A DNA stretch of 64,000 nt from Vineibacter terrae. GTDB taxonomy: Bacteria > Pseudomonadota > Alphaproteobacteria > Reyranellales > Reyranellaceae. Below the pieces are notes generated by a model, which worked only from the letters and a program-made list of their open reading frames with translations, ran no database searches and was not told where the DNA came from. Positions 36,122-46,056 of this stretch are shown one piece after another. Where the stretch lies: positions 1 through 64,000 of the forward strand of contig NZ_VDUZ01000042.1 of the NCBI RefSeq assembly GCF_008039615.1. The letters are read 5' to 3'. Both the position numbers and the translations under genes were made by a program. How positions within the stretch are numbered: the first letter of the stretch is position 1; each line of letters begins with the position of its first letter.

Positions 36122-36670
36122 CTAACGCGTGTCCGATACCTTGAATGACTCGACGAAACGCCGGACAGCGGCTTTCGAGGCCTCGTCCGGTGCGTAGGTC
36201 GCCAGCAGCCGGTAGAGCCGGTTCTTCACGAAGTACGTGCGCATCACCACGCCGTCGCCCTTCTCGCTCTCGATATCGAGCGCGTAGCCATCCCAGCCTT
36301 CCAGGGTGATGGCCTCGTCGCGCATGTATTTGTACTTGTCCTTGGGGAAGGCTTTTTCGGCCGCGCCCCGCCCGATCTCGTAGGCCATCTGCTTGCTGTC
36401 GCGCTGGCTGATGAAGTCCGGCTGGTAGTCGACATAGTCGAAATCGAAATTCTGCCCACCCGCCGTAGCCTGGTAGACGGTGCGCAGGCCGTCGAACGAC
36501 GCCTGCTTCTCGTCGACGGTGCCGCGATCGACCGGCGCCGGCATCTCGATCTTGAAGCGCATGTCGGGCGCGATCACGTCGGTCCAGGTCTGCGCCATCC
36601 CGGCGGACGACAGACCGGCACCCATGGCGAGCAACAGCCCCACCACGGCGCGGCGGCACCACTTCAGCAT
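36122..36670 (-). CDS. Hypothetical secreted protein, paralogous to the next gene
   Basis: 182 residues. Basic start, hydrophobic stretch AVVGLLLAMGAGLSSAGMAQ and likely cleavage after AGMAQ. The mature part is about 155 residues, rich in Tyr/Asp/Lys, and ends in the segment AVRRFVESFKVSD. The upstream gene ends in VKTFLESFKPL and has the same overall layout: RFKIEMPAPV corresponds to FVVRVPNAV. The two are probably a tandem duplication. GGGGAGA precedes the ATG. No function is proposed. Confidence 0.75.
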   Translation of the reverse strand: MLKWCRRAVVGLLLAMGAGLSSAGMAQTWTDVIAPDMRFKIEMPAPVDRGTVDEKQASFDGLRTVYQATAGGQNFDFDYVDYQPDFISQRDSKQMAYEIGRGAAEKAFPKDKYKYMRDEAITLEGWDGYALDIESEKGDGVVMRTYFVKNRLYRLLATYAPDEASKAAVRRFVESFKVSDTR

Positions 36671-36708
36671 GCGACGTCTCCCCTGGTGCTGTGGATGACC
36701 GGATCCTC

Positions 36709-37269
36709 TCAGCGGCGAAGCGGCTTGAACGACTCCAGAAACGTCTTCACGTTCAGGTCGGCCTCTTCCCACTGCGCGGCATCGACGAAGGCCTCGACGC
36801 GATAGACGTTGCCGCTCGTGACGCACACGCGCGCCGCATAGATGATGTCGTCCGGCAGCTGAGCCCTCAGGCTACGCCCCGGCACGCCCTCGCCGCAATC
36901 CTGTGGCTCGTCGCGCTCGACCTTCTCTGGCTTCATGCCGGTGAGCGCGCGCTTCGTCGTTTCCTCGGCGATCGCTGCGGCGTCCTTGCCCGCGCGCATG
37001 CCGGACGGCCAGCGGATCGCCAGGACGCTGAACGACTGCTGCGGATTGCCCGTGACGTAGTAGCCCGCAGGGCGGCCGGCGTCGCGCCACTCGCGTGCCT
37101 TGACCGCGTTGGGCACGCGCACGACGAAGCCGTCATCGTTCTCCCGATACTCGCGCCATGTCGACACCGGCGGCAGCATCCCGATCTGGGCCAACACGCC
37201 CTGCGACGCCAATGCCACAACCGGCAACACGATCAATGTCCACGTCAAACGCAAAATATCTCTCCGCAC
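36709..37269 (-). CDS. Hypothetical secreted protein, upstream paralogue
   Basis: 186 residues if the GTG at 37269 is used, which begins a good signal peptide (VRRDILRLTWTLIVLPVVAL, then ASQGVLAQ). A longer frame to 37320 adds a Gly-rich leader with no benefit. The mature part has FVVRVPNAVKARE, a cysteine pair (CGEG and VCVTSG) that could form a disulfide, and the terminal LESFKPLRR. It is 38 bases upstream of its paralogue and likely in one transcript. Family unknown. Confidence 0.65.
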   Translation of the reverse strand: MRRDILRLTWTLIVLPVVALASQGVLAQIGMLPPVSTWREYRENDDGFVVRVPNAVKAREWRDAGRPAGYYVTGNPQQSFSVLAIRWPSGMRAGKDAAAIAEETTKRALTGMKPEKVERDEPQDCGEGVPGRSLRAQLPDDIIYAARVCVTSGNVYRVEAFVDAAQWEEADLNVKTFLESFKPLRR

Positions 37270-37344
37270 CGCGTGCCCATGGCCGCCCTCGCCTGGGCGT
37301 CCAGGCCGGCAGTCTACCACGCAGCGGGAGGTGCGCGACGACTG

Positions 37345-38034
37345 TCATGACGAGCGCGCGAGGCTGGCGGCGCCCGCCAGGGCGTCCAGGATGGCGTCGA
37401 CAGTCGCGGTCCAGCCCACGATGCCGCCCTGGGCACGCACCATCTCGAGGGTCGCGCGCTTGAACCGCGGGAAGTAGCTCTCGGTCGCGTCCTCGGCCAG
37501 GAGGCACTCGTAGCCGCGGTCGTTGGCCTCGCGCATCGTGGTCTGCACGCAGACCTCGGTGGTGACTCCGGCGAGCACCAGGTGCGTGATGCCGCGCGCC
37601 GCGAGCGCCGCTTGCAGGGGCGTGGCGTAGAACGCGCCCTTGCCCGGCTTGTCGATCACCACCTCGTGCGGCAGCGGCGCCAGCGCCGGCAGGATGTCGC
37701 TGCCCGGCTCACCGGCGATCAGGATGCGGCCCATCGGACCCGGGTCGCCGATGCGCAGGCTGGGCGTGCCGCGCAGCCGCTTGGCCGGCGGACAGTCCGA
37801 CAGATCGGACTTGTGGCATTCCCTGGTGTGCACGACCATCAGGCCCGCCACCCGGAATCCGTCGATCAGCCGGCGCACGGCGGGGACGATGGCACGCAGC
37901 GGCGTCACATCGTTGCCCAGCGCAGCGCCGAAGCCGCCGGGCTCGATGAAGTCGCGCTGCATATCGATCACAACAAGCGCCAGGTGCGGCGGGACAAAGG
38001 CGAACGGCCCGGGCTGAGCGAGGATCTGTGGCAT
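37345..38034 (-). CDS. Isochorismatase-fold cysteine hydrolase (amidohydrolase), second member of the pair
   Basis: 229 residues from the ATG at 38034. The cysteine-hydrolase triad is visible as D24 ([10 protein letters not shown]), K129 ([10 protein letters not shown]) and C162 ([20 protein letters not shown]). This pattern belongs to the biuret/ureidoacrylate/triuret amidohydrolase branch rather than to isochorismatase proper. Last gene of a seven-gene operon with an importer, a formamidase and a second hydrolase of the same family. An upstream ATG (38091) would overlap the ATPase gene. Substrate unproven; a small ureide or amide is likely. Confidence 0.85.
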   Translation of the reverse strand: MPQILAQPGPFAFVPPHLALVVIDMQRDFIEPGGFGAALGNDVTPLRAIVPAVRRLIDGFRVAGLMVVHTRECHKSDLSDCPPAKRLRGTPSLRIGDPGPMGRILIAGEPGSDILPALAPLPHEVVIDKPGKGAFYATPLQAALAARGITHLVLAGVTTEVCVQTTMREANDRGYECLLAEDATESYFPRFKRATLEMVRAQGGIVGWTATVDAILDALAGAASLARSS

Positions 38035-38044
38035 CGGCAGCTCG

Positions 38045-39580
38045 TCAATGTCCGGCCATGGCACGGCCGATGACGCCGATATCGGCACCACACGACGCCG
38101 TCTCGTGCCTGAGGCGGCCTTCGAAGATCACCGCGATACGGTCGGCCAGCTCGAGGATCTCATCGAGATCCTCGCTGACCAGCAGCACGGCGACACCGCG
38201 GTTGCGGGCGGCCACGATCTGCGCCCGGATCTCGGCAACGGCGCCGAAATCGAGGCCGAAGCAGGGATTGGCCACGATCAGAAGGTCGACGTCGCCCGAG
38301 AGCTCGCGGGCCAGCACGGCGCGCTGCACGTTGCCGCCCGAAAGCGATGCGATCGGCGAATCGGGGGAGCGGGTTTTCACGCGGTACCGCTCGATCAGCG
38401 CGCGCGCCGCCGCGCGCATCGGCGCCCGGCGCAGCCAGATGCCGCCGCTCGCATTGGGTGGCTGGTCGAAGCGACGGAAAGCCATGTTCTCGGCGACGGA
38501 CATGTGGCCGACGCAGGCATTGCGCAGCGGCTCTTCCGGCAGGCAAGCCACCTTGTGGCGCAGCATTTCAGCCCGCGTCGCGCCGTAGGCCTCGCCGTGG
38601 ACCCTGACAACGCCGCCCACCGCGTGGCGCTGGCCCCCCAGCACCTCGATCAGCTCGCGCTGGCCGTTGCCCGAGACACCCGCGATGCCGACGATCTCGC
38701 CGGCATGCACGGTGAGGCTCAGGCTGTCGACCGCTTCCTGACCGGAGTCGTCCGTCGCGCGGAGATCGTCTATCTCCAGCACCGGCGTGCCCGCAGCGCG
38801 CGCAACGCGATCGACGGCCTGCTTCACATCGCGATGCCCGATCATCATCTCGGCCATGGCCGCGTTGTCGAGATCGGCCACCTTGCCGGCACCGGCGAGC
38901 CTGCCCCGCCGCAGGACCGTGACCGCATCGGCAAAGGCATTCACCTCGCGGAACTTGTGGGTGATCATCAGCACGGTGATCAGCCCGCGCCGCGTCATGC
39001 GCTTGATCGTGCCCAGCACCTCGTCGGCCTCGCCCGGTGTCAGCACCGATGTCGGCTCGTCGAGAATAATGAAGCGGCATTGCAGGTAGAGCTGACGCAG
39101 GATCTCGGCCTTCTGCTTCTCGCCCGCGGCGAGGTCGGCGACCGCCGAATCGAGCGGCACCGTGAACGGCATGCCGGCCAGGAAAGCCTCCAGCTCGGCG
39201 CGCTCCCTGGTCCAGTCGACGACGGCCGGCACATGCGGCCGCGACAGCAGGAAGTTCTCCAGCACGGTCATGTTCGGCACCAGCGTGAAGTGCTGGTAGA
39301 CCATGCCCAGGCCGTGCGCGTGCGCCTGCCGCGGGTGGCCGATCTCCACCTCGCGGTTGTTGATCATGATCTGGCCGTCATCGGGCGTGTAATAGCCCAT
39401 GATGCATTTCACCAGCGTGCTCTTGCCGGCACCGTTCTCGCCGAGCAGCACGTGGAAGCTGCCGGAGCGCACCTTCATCGACACATCGTCCAGCGCCGCG
39501 AAGCTGCCGAAACGCTTGGAGTAGCCGATCACCTCCAGCGCCGGCGCGCCCGACGGTGCGTGGGCATTGGCAGCCATCAT
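38045..39580 (-). CDS. BMP-type (nucleoside/simple sugar-like) ABC transporter ATP-binding protein
   Basis: 511 residues with two ABC domains, as in YufO/RbsA-type proteins. The first is intact: Walker [10 protein letters not shown], Walker [18 protein letters not shown]. In the second, the Walker A position reads [16 protein letters not shown], the degenerate form normal for this family, and the signature-like [16 protein letters not shown] is present, but the Walker B region [16 protein letters not shown] is non-catalytic. Thus only one site should hydrolyse ATP well. The start overlaps the biuret-hydrolase-like stop by four bases (ATGA). Confidence 0.9.
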   Translation of the reverse strand: MMAANAHAPSGAPALEVIGYSKRFGSFAALDDVSMKVRSGSFHVLLGENGAGKSTLVKCIMGYYTPDDGQIMINNREVEIGHPRQAHAHGLGMVYQHFTLVPNMTVLENFLLSRPHVPAVVDWTRERAELEAFLAGMPFTVPLDSAVADLAAGEKQKAEILRQLYLQCRFIILDEPTSVLTPGEADEVLGTIKRMTRRGLITVLMITHKFREVNAFADAVTVLRRGRLAGAGKVADLDNAAMAEMMIGHRDVKQAVDRVARAAGTPVLEIDDLRATDDSGQEAVDSLSLTVHAGEIVGIAGVSGNGQRELIEVLGGQRHAVGGVVRVHGEAYGATRAEMLRHKVACLPEEPLRNACVGHMSVAENMAFRRFDQPPNASGGIWLRRAPMRAAARALIERYRVKTRSPDSPIASLSGGNVQRAVLARELSGDVDLLIVANPCFGLDFGAVAEIRAQIVAARNRGVAVLLVSEDLDEILELADRIAVIFEGRLRHETASCGADIGVIGRAMAGH

Positions 39581-40260
39581 GCGATCGCCTCGACCAGCTG
39601 CCTGGAGTCGGCAACGGCGCCGAAGACGCCGCCCTGCATCGTCACCATCTTCAACGCCGCCAGATGGTTGCCATGATCGGTGGCGCCGGTGCAGTCCGAC
39701 AGGATCAGGCACTCGAAGCCGCGGTCGTTGGCCTCGCGCATGGTGGTATGCACGCACACATCCGTGGTGATGCCGGTCAGCACCAGGTTGTCGATGCCGC
39801 GCGTGCCCAGCAGCAGCTCCAGGTCGGTGGCGCAGAACGACCCTTTGCCCGGCTTGTCGATGATCGGCTCGCCCGCTCGCGGCGCCAGCTCGGGAATGAT
39901 CTCCCAGCCCGGCTCGCCGCGCACCAGGATGCGCCCGCACGGGCCATCGTCGCCGATCCCGGCGCCGATGCGGCGCGAGCGCCAGCGCTTGTTGGCCGGC
40001 AGGTCGGCAAGATCGGGCCGATGGCCCTCGCGGGTATGGATGATGTGGTAGCCGCGCTCGCGCATCACCTTCAGCACACGGGCTATGGGCGCGATCGGAG
40101 TGCGCGTCAGCGACAGGTCGTAGCCCATCTTGTCGACGTAGCCGCCGATGCCGCAGAAATCGGTCTGCATGTCGATGACGATGAGGGCGGTATTCTGCGG
40201 CCGCAGATCGCCGTTGTACGGCCAGGGATAGGGATCGGCGGCGACGTGGCGCTCGCTCAT
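39577..40260 (-). CDS. Isochorismatase-fold amidohydrolase, biuret hydrolase (BiuH)-like
   Basis: 227 residues. Triad D30 ([10 protein letters not shown]), K136 ([10 protein letters not shown]) and C169 ([20 protein letters not shown]). The extended N-terminus [17 protein letters not shown], the block [20 protein letters not shown] and [13 protein letters not shown] are, as I recall, nearly the same in the characterised biuret hydrolase of Rhizobium leguminosarum. Predicted reaction: biuret to allophanate and ammonia. No allophanate hydrolase is seen here. Overlaps amiF and the ATPase gene by four bases each, so it is tightly coupled. Confidence 0.8.
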   Translation of the reverse strand: MSERHVAADPYPWPYNGDLRPQNTALIVIDMQTDFCGIGGYVDKMGYDLSLTRTPIAPIARVLKVMRERGYHIIHTREGHRPDLADLPANKRWRSRRIGAGIGDDGPCGRILVRGEPGWEIIPELAPRAGEPIIDKPGKGSFCATDLELLLGTRGIDNLVLTGITTDVCVHTTMREANDRGFECLILSDCTGATDHGNHLAALKMVTMQGGVFGAVADSRQLVEAIA

Positions 40261-41258
40261 GACGCGCTCCCGCCATAGACGCGGTTGGGCACGGGGAAGC
40301 CGCAGGAGGTACCGTCCCTGACCTCGACGTCCGCCTCCCATGGCAACCGGTAGCGACCGGCGGCGAGGTCCTGCATGTAGCTGTAGGGACAGTCGCCGGC
40401 GCCGCCCAGCACCGCCACATAGCCGCGATGGCCGAGCTGGTAGATGTTGTTCTCGACGCCCCAGCCGGCCCGGGCCTCGCGCACCAGGTCGGGCCGCACC
40501 TCGGCGGTGACGATCTCGTCGGGCACGCCGCTGCCCTCGGCCAGCAGCGTGCCGTCGAAATTGCAGATCATCGCCTCGCCCATCGAGTTGAACGTGCCGT
40601 CGCTGCCGCACATGCAGACACTGGCGGTCGCCATCAGATTGCAGAAGGCGTTGGCCTGGTTGGTCACCTTCCAGGCATGGCGGATCGGAGCCGTGTAGCC
40701 GGCGGTGCGCAGCATGATCTCGGCGCCCTTGTAGGCCGCCTCGCGCGCCATCTCCGGGAACATGCCGTCGTGACAGATGATCAACGCCAGCCTGGAGCCA
40801 TTGGGACCCTCGCATACGGGAACGCCCAGATTGCCCGGTTCCCACGGCTCGACCGGCACCCAGGGATGGAGCTTGCGGTAGTAGAGCCTGATGGCCCCCG
40901 TATCATCGACAACCAGCCCGCTGTTGTAGGGATTGCCGTCGGGGTTCAGCTCCATGATGGAGAAACACCCCCAGATGCGGTTGTCGCGGCAGGCGGCGCG
41001 GAAGGACGTCACTTCGGGTCCGTCGAGCGTGCACAGGATCTCGGGCCGCGTGTCCATCGACAAGCCGTGCAAGGCGTATTCGGGGAACACCACCAGGTCC
41101 ATGCTGGCCATCCCGCGGCGCGCCTTGGCGACCATGGCCACGATCTTCTCGGCCTGGCGTGCGACATCGGCGCGGGTTTCGATCACCGGCAGCTGAAGCT
41201 GGACAAGGCCGATGACGACTCCGCTCCGGGATTTGTTGAGCCCACCCAACCCGTTCAT
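40257..41258 (-). CDS. amiF: Formamidase (nitrilase superfamily)
   Basis: 333 residues. Begins [10 protein letters not shown], the standard AmiF start. The nitrilase triad is E60 ([11 protein letters not shown]), K129 (YYRKLHPW) and C162 ([15 protein letters not shown]). The region [15 protein letters not shown] and the end [13 protein letters not shown] agree with formamidases (H. pylori AmiF type) rather than long-chain aliphatic amidases. It hydrolyses formamide to formate and ammonia, cytoplasmic. It lies between a permease gene and the BiuH-like gene in a sigma-54-driven operon, which fits nitrogen scavenging. Confidence 0.9.
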   Translation of the reverse strand: MNGLGGLNKSRSGVVIGLVQLQLPVIETRADVARQAEKIVAMVAKARRGMASMDLVVFPEYALHGLSMDTRPEILCTLDGPEVTSFRAACRDNRIWGCFSIMELNPDGNPYNSGLVVDDTGAIRLYYRKLHPWVPVEPWEPGNLGVPVCEGPNGSRLALIICHDGMFPEMAREAAYKGAEIMLRTAGYTAPIRHAWKVTNQANAFCNLMATASVCMCGSDGTFNSMGEAMICNFDGTLLAEGSGVPDEIVTAEVRPDLVREARAGWGVENNIYQLGHRGYVAVLGGAGDCPYSYMQDLAAGRYRLPWEADVEVRDGTSCGFPVPNRVYGGSAS

Positions 41259-41271
41259 CGGTCCTCCTTGT

Positions 41272-42195
41272 TCAGCGCGTCACGCCGAGCTCGCCCGGCG
41301 CACCACGCAAGCTGCGTTCGGGCGAGCACGTGATGATCATGATGGCCAGCGTCAGCACGTAGGGCGCGGCGCCGAACAGGTAGTAGCCCTGTGTGACGCC
41401 GACCGACTGCAGGGCCGGGCTGATGGCGCCGGCGGCGCCGAACAGCAGCGACGCCCACAGGCAGCGCAACGGATTCCAGCGCGCGAAGATCACCAGCGCG
41501 ACGGCCATCAGCCCCTGCCCGCTCGACAGGCCCTCGTTCCAGCTGCCGGGGTAGTAGAGAGACAGGAAGGCGCCGCCGATGCCCGACAGGAAGCCGCCTG
41601 CAGCCGTCGCCAGCAGCCGCACCCACGCCACCGACACGCCCATGGCGCGTGCGGCATCGACGCTTTCCCCGGCCAGGCGCACCACCAGGCCCCAGCGCGT
41701 CTTGCGCAATGCCCACCACAGGGCGGGGGCCAGCACGATGCCGAGGACGAAGAGCCAGTTCACCTGCAGGGCCGATCGCACCTGCGGGATGTCGCTCCAC
41801 CAGCCGAGCTCGACCGCCGAGAGGTTGGGCGCCTTGGGCTGCACCAGCGGCTTGCCCAGGAAGAAAGCCAGGCCTGTCGCCGCCAGCATCAGGGCGATGC
41901 CGGTGGCGATGTCGTTGACGCGCGGCAGATTGCAGATCGCGGCGTGCAGGCCGCCCAGCAGCAGGCCGATGAGGCCGGCCACCAGCACGCCGGCCCAGGG
42001 CGAGCCGGTCTGCAGCGCCACGCCATAGGCGCTCATGGCGCCCATCACCAGCGTGCCTTCGAGGCCGAGATTGATGCGGCCGCTGCGTTCGGTCAGGCAT
42101 TCGCCCAGGCTGACGAAGATGAACGGCGTGCTGACACGGATCGCGCCGGCCAGCATGGCGAGGGGAACCGCCCACAGGCCGAGATCGGTCTGCAT
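41272..42195 (-). CDS. BMP-type ABC transporter permease (second)
   Basis: 307 residues, about eight to ten membrane segments. Motifs of the RbsC/YufQ branch: LGECLTERSGRINLGLEGTL near the N-terminus, LPRVNDIATGIALML and the cytoplasmic loop VRLAGESVDAARAMGVSVAW. It pairs with the upstream permease, with which it is adjacent (one base between stop and start). Confidence 0.9.
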   Translation of the reverse strand: MQTDLGLWAVPLAMLAGAIRVSTPFIFVSLGECLTERSGRINLGLEGTLVMGAMSAYGVALQTGSPWAGVLVAGLIGLLLGGLHAAICNLPRVNDIATGIALMLAATGLAFFLGKPLVQPKAPNLSAVELGWWSDIPQVRSALQVNWLFVLGIVLAPALWWALRKTRWGLVVRLAGESVDAARAMGVSVAWVRLLATAAGGFLSGIGGAFLSLYYPGSWNEGLSSGQGLMAVALVIFARWNPLRCLWASLLFGAAGAISPALQSVGVTQGYYLFGAAPYVLTLAIMIITCSPERSLRGAPGELGVTR

Positions 42196-42196
42196 C

Positions 42197-43384
42197 TCAG
42201 GCGCCCCGCGGCTGGAACAGGCGGATGCGCCCGTACAGCGACTCGCCGGCCAGGATCATCACGAAGATCACGCCCTGCAGCACCAGCACGGTGGCATCCG
42301 GCAGGTCGAGCCGCCGTTGCAGCAGGCCGTTGCTGGCGCTGATCCCGCCCATCAAGACGGCTACCGGCACGATGGCCAGCGGATGGTGCCGCGCCAGGAA
42401 CGCCACCAGGATGCCGGCATAGCCGTAGCCCGCGACCAGCGAGGCATTGGCGCGGCCATGCACCGCGGCCACCTCGATCATGCCGGCCAGCCCGGCCGCG
42501 GCGCCGCCCAGCAGGCAGGTCACCGCCACCAGCCGGCCGACATTCAAGCCCATGCCGCGGGCCGCCCGCACATTGCCGCCGGCCATGTCGGCGGCGAAGC
42601 CGAACGTGGTGTGGCGCATCAGCACATAGGTGCCGATGCAGAAGATCACGCCCAGCGCCAGGCCCCAGTGCACGTCGGTGCCCGGCAGGTTGCCGATCAT
42701 GTTCGCCTCGCCGATGGGCGCCGTCGACGGCTTGTTCAGGCTCTGCGGATCGCGCAGCGGACCTTCCACGAGATGGTTCATCAGCGCGATCGCGATATAG
42801 GTCAGCAGCAGGCTGGCGATGGTCTCGTTGACGCCGCGGCTGTGGCGCAGCCAGCCGGCGGCGAGGATCCACAGGCCGCCCACGGCCATGCCGGCCACGG
42901 CCATGACGAGTTGCACCGCGATCGGGGCGGCGCCGTGCATCAGCAGGCCGGCGGAAGCCGCCGCCACGCCGCCGGCGACGAGCGCGCCTTCGTTGCCGAT
43001 CACCACCAGGCCCAGCCGTGCCGGCAGCGCCGTGCAGAGCGCCGTGAGGATGAGCGGCGCGGCCCGCACCAGCGTGTTCTGCAGCGAGAACCAGCTCCCG
43101 AACGCACCCTGGTACATCAGGCCGTAGACCTCGAGCGGATCGACCTGCGCTACCAGCGCCAGGAAGACCCCGAACACGACCGAGGACGCCGCGAGCGCGA
43201 TCAGCGGCACCGCGACGCGCTCGGCGGCCTGCCGCCACCTGTCGTCGATCGCCATGCGTATCGACGGACCGGCAGCGGCGCCGGTGACGATCTCCGGCCC
43301 GGCGATGCTGACCGCTGCCGCCGCTGGCTCGGCGTGGGCAGGCGAATGCTCCGGCTCGGCCATGGCGACGTCACGCGCAATCAC
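42197..43384 (-). CDS. BMP-type ABC transporter permease (first)
   Basis: 395 residues using the GTG at 43384, which has GTGGAGG 5 bases upstream; an ATG at 43363 is an alternative and the frame runs open to 43429. After a Pro/Ala-rich cytoplasmic tail come about nine membrane segments. Family blocks are TALCTALPARLGLVVIGNEG, LRHSRGVNETIASLLLTYIA and GMGLNVGRLVAV. It resembles YufP-type nucleoside permeases. The long hydrophilic N-terminus (about 60 residues) is unusual. Confidence 0.85.
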   Translation of the reverse strand: MIARDVAMAEPEHSPAHAEPAAAAVSIAGPEIVTGAAAGPSIRMAIDDRWRQAAERVAVPLIALAASSVVFGVFLALVAQVDPLEVYGLMYQGAFGSWFSLQNTLVRAAPLILTALCTALPARLGLVVIGNEGALVAGGVAAASAGLLMHGAAPIAVQLVMAVAGMAVGGLWILAAGWLRHSRGVNETIASLLLTYIAIALMNHLVEGPLRDPQSLNKPSTAPIGEANMIGNLPGTDVHWGLALGVIFCIGTYVLMRHTTFGFAADMAGGNVRAARGMGLNVGRLVAVTCLLGGAAAGLAGMIEVAAVHGRANASLVAGYGYAGILVAFLARHHPLAIVPVAVLMGGISASNGLLQRRLDLPDATVLVLQGVIFVMILAGESLYGRIRLFQPRGA

Positions 43385-43430
43385 CTGGGCCTCCACCGGT
43401 TGCGTCCGCGACGAGCCTCGCGAGATCACG

Positions 43431-44549
43431 TCAGGACGTAGCGCCCAGCACGCCGTCGATCAGGTAGCTCATCGCTTCAAGTGTCGGCTCGGTCTGGATG
43501 TACTCGGTGCCGGCGGTGATCACGGTGTTGCCCTTGTTGTCCTTCAGCGGGCCCTTGAAGATCACGTAGTTGCCGCCCAGCATCTGCGTCTTGACCGCCT
43601 CGTGCTGCGCCCGCGCCTTCTCCGTCACCGCCGGACCGAAGGCCGACGTCTTCACGAAGCCTTCCTTCAAGCCGCCGCGCACGAAGTTGCCCGGCACGCT
43701 GCCGGCCTTCATGGCTGCGACGAAGTCGGTGTAGACCTTCTCCCAGTTCCATTCGGCGCCGGTGAGATAGCCCTTGGGCGCCAGCTTCGCCTGGTTGGCA
43801 TGGTAGCCGCAGGCGTAGATGCCGGCGCGCTCGGCGGTCTCGACCACCACCTTGGGGCTATCGACGTGGCAGGTCACGACGTCCACGCCCTGCGCCACCA
43901 TGCTGTTGGTGGCTTCGGCCTCCTTGACCGGCAGCGCCCAGTCGCCGGTGAAGATCACCTGGGTCGTGATCTTGGGATTCGCCGACCGGGCGCCGAGGGT
44001 GAAGGCATTGATGTTGCGCAGCACCTGGGGGATCGGCTTGGCGGCGATGAAGCCGAGCTTGCCGGTCTTGCTGACATGGCCGGCGACCACGCCGTTGAGG
44101 TACTGGCACTCGTCGATATAGCCGAAATAGCTGCCGGTGTTGGCCGGGTGCTTGTCCCTGGTCCACAGGCCGCCGCAATGGCGAAACTGCAGCTTGGGGT
44201 ATTTCTGCGCCATGCGCAGCATGTGCGGATCGAAGTAGCCGAACGATGTCGGGAACAGCAGCGTGGCACCGTCCAGGTTGATCATGCTCTCCATCGATTT
44301 CTCGACGGCGACCGTCTCCGGCACCTTCTCTTCCTCGACCACCTTCACACCGGCCATCTTCTTGATCACGGCCGCGGCCTCGGCATGCGCCTGGTTATAG
44401 CCATAGTCGTCGCGCGGCCCGACATAGATGAAGCCGATCACCAGCGGCTTCTGCGCCCGCACCCCGTGCAGCGGCAATGCGCCGGCAGCCAGCGCCGCGC
44501 CTGTGCCCTGCAGAAGCCGACGACGGCCGATCGATCCGTTCCTGAGCAT
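43431..44549 (-). CDS. BMP family periplasmic substrate-binding protein, Tat-type signal
   Basis: 372 residues. N-terminal SIGRRRLLQGTGAALAAGAL is a twin-arginine signal with likely cleavage after GVRAQ. The mature part is a BMP (PnrA-like) binding protein: IGFIYVGPRDDYGYNQAHAE, SFGYFDPHMLRMAQKYP, GYIDECQYLNGVVAGHVSKT and GVDVVTCHVDSPKVV. Family members bind nucleosides, purines or related small ligands. Given the hydrolases in the operon, the ligand could be an amide or ureide. The ATG at 44549 has GGGGGAT upstream; a sigma-54 promoter lies about 75 bases before it. Confidence 0.9.
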   Translation of the reverse strand: MLRNGSIGRRRLLQGTGAALAAGALPLHGVRAQKPLVIGFIYVGPRDDYGYNQAHAEAAAVIKKMAGVKVVEEEKVPETVAVEKSMESMINLDGATLLFPTSFGYFDPHMLRMAQKYPKLQFRHCGGLWTRDKHPANTGSYFGYIDECQYLNGVVAGHVSKTGKLGFIAAKPIPQVLRNINAFTLGARSANPKITTQVIFTGDWALPVKEAEATNSMVAQGVDVVTCHVDSPKVVVETAERAGIYACGYHANQAKLAPKGYLTGAEWNWEKVYTDFVAAMKAGSVPGNFVRGGLKEGFVKTSAFGPAVTEKARAQHEAVKTQMLGGNYVIFKGPLKDNKGNTVITAGTEYIQTEPTLEAMSYLIDGVLGATS

Positions 44550-44624
44550 GCGATCCCCCACGCCATGGTGTGCACGGTCCGGCGCGTGCCGGCCTCCCCC
44601 GGTGCCCACCGCCATCGGGCATGA

Positions 44625-44640
44625 GGCAAAGCCTGTGCCA
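44625..44640 (-). promoter_or_regulatory. Sigma-54 promoter of the BMP importer-formamidase operon
   Basis: Minus-strand TGGCACAGGCTTTGCC has GG and GC ten bases apart and matches TGGCAC-N5-TTGC. The predicted start is near 44614, giving a leader of about 65 bases before the binding-protein gene. No paired ANTAR hairpins were found there. It makes this seven-gene operon a likely target of NtrC-type nitrogen control. Confidence 0.75.
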
Positions 44641-44784
44641 TTGTCAGGAAGGCCGTTGTGCGATGCCCATCCGTATTCGGAACGCAGCGAAGGATCCGGG
44701 GGTGCTCAGGGCGCGACCGCATCCATCTGTCGCGCAGTTGCGCGCCCGTTGCGCAGGGGCGCTCGGTCCATGCCCAATTATTGG

Positions 44785-46056
44785 TCAGGCTGCTGCGCGG
44801 CGCAGCCGCCATGCCAGCAGGATGGCCAGCGCCAGGGCCAGCATGGCGCAGGCTAGCGCCAAGGACAGGGCAAGCCCATGACCGCCGTGCTCGACCAGCG
44901 CGGCGTGGATACCCGGCGCCAGCGCCGTGCTCAGCAATGCCGGCGCCGTCATGGCGCCGATCAGCGCGCCGTAGCCGCGGGCGCCGAACAGCAGCAGCGG
45001 CACCACGCCGCGCGCGATCGTGACCAGCCCGTTGGAGGCGCCCTGCAGGAACGCGAACGCGGCGGCGCGGATCAGCCACGGCGCGCCGACCAGCGCCAGC
45101 AGCGCCACCGGCGTCAGGCCGATCGCGATCAGGCACAGCGTCAGCGGATGCAGCCGCGCGGCGAACAGGATCTCCCAGAGCCGCGCCACCACCTGCCCGA
45201 CGCCGCGCAGCGCCGCGACCGAAACCGCCGCCGTCGCGGTCAGCCCGAACACCATCAGCGTGTCGACGAGATGTGCCGACAGCGCCGAGTTCGAATACAT
45301 GAAGAGCGCGAAGCAGAGCGTGAGGAGGATCAGCATCGACCGTCGCCGCGCCGGGTCCACCGTGCCCTCGTCATGCGTCGCCGTGGCCGCGTCGGCAGGC
45401 AGCACCATCGGGTCCGGTCGGCCGGCCGGCAGCAGCAGCGCATGCAGGGGCAGGCAGACGAGGAGGTTCAGCGCGGCAAAGATGCCCAAGGTCGCCCGCC
45501 ACCCACAGGCGTCGACCAAGGTCCAGCCGACCGGCCAGAAGACCGTCGACGCGAAGCCTCCGAAAAGCGTCAGGATTGAGATGGCGCGGCGCGCCCCCCG
45601 GCCCGCCGCCAGCGCCAGGGTCGCGAACGCCGCCTCATAGAGCACCAGGCGCATCGCGACGCCCAGGATCGCCCATGCGACCCAATAGGCGACGACCGAA
45701 GTCGCCAGGGCCGCCACCATCAGACCCGACGCCGCGATGAGCGAGCCGGTCGCCATCATCCAGCGGCCACCGAAGCGATCGATCAGCCGTCCCACCGGCT
45801 GCGCCAGCAGCGCGCCGAGGATGAGCGCGGCGGAGAACGCGCCGAACACCGCCGTCCTGGACCAGCCGGTATCGGCCGTGATCGGGGTGGACAGCACCGT
45901 CGGGGCATAGAAGGTCGTGCCCCAGCTCACGATCTGGGTGACACCCAGCGCGCTGACCGCGCGACGTGTGCCGGCCGCCGGCACCAGCGCCGCCGATCGC
46001 GCCCGCAGCGCAGTCAATCGCGCCGGCGATGTCGGCGCCGCGTCGCTGGTGCTCAC
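44785..46056 (-). CDS. MFS transporter, function unassigned
   Basis: 423 residues with twelve predicted membrane segments. The MFS loop motif after helix 2 reads GRLIDRFGGRWMM. The segment GVTQIVSWGTTFYAPTVL near the N-terminus is typical of the OFA/oxalate-formate-like or YbfB-like MFS group. Substrate unknown. The start overlaps the upstream acetyltransferase stop by four bases (ATGA), so the two are co-translated; the pair could act on and export the same amino-acid analogue. Confidence 0.8.
   Translation of the reverse strand: MSTSDAAPTSPARLTALRARSAALVPAAGTRRAVSALGVTQIVSWGTTFYAPTVLSTPITADTGWSRTAVFGAFSAALILGALLAQPVGRLIDRFGGRWMMATGSLIAASGLMVAALATSVVAYWVAWAILGVAMRLVLYEAAFATLALAAGRGARRAISILTLFGGFASTVFWPVGWTLVDACGWRATLGIFAALNLLVCLPLHALLLPAGRPDPMVLPADAATATHDEGTVDPARRRSMLILLTLCFALFMYSNSALSAHLVDTLMVFGLTATAAVSVAALRGVGQVVARLWEILFAARLHPLTLCLIAIGLTPVALLALVGAPWLIRAAAFAFLQGASNGLVTIARGVVPLLLFGARGYGALIGAMTAPALLSTALAPGIHAALVEHGGHGLALSLALACAMLALALAILLAWRLRRAAA

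Noticed and set aside
44550-44614. ANTAR-type hairpin pair in the leader of the BMP operon
   Set aside because: The sigma-54 promoter is good, but no two consecutive 6-base loops with A1 and G4 could be found in this leader.
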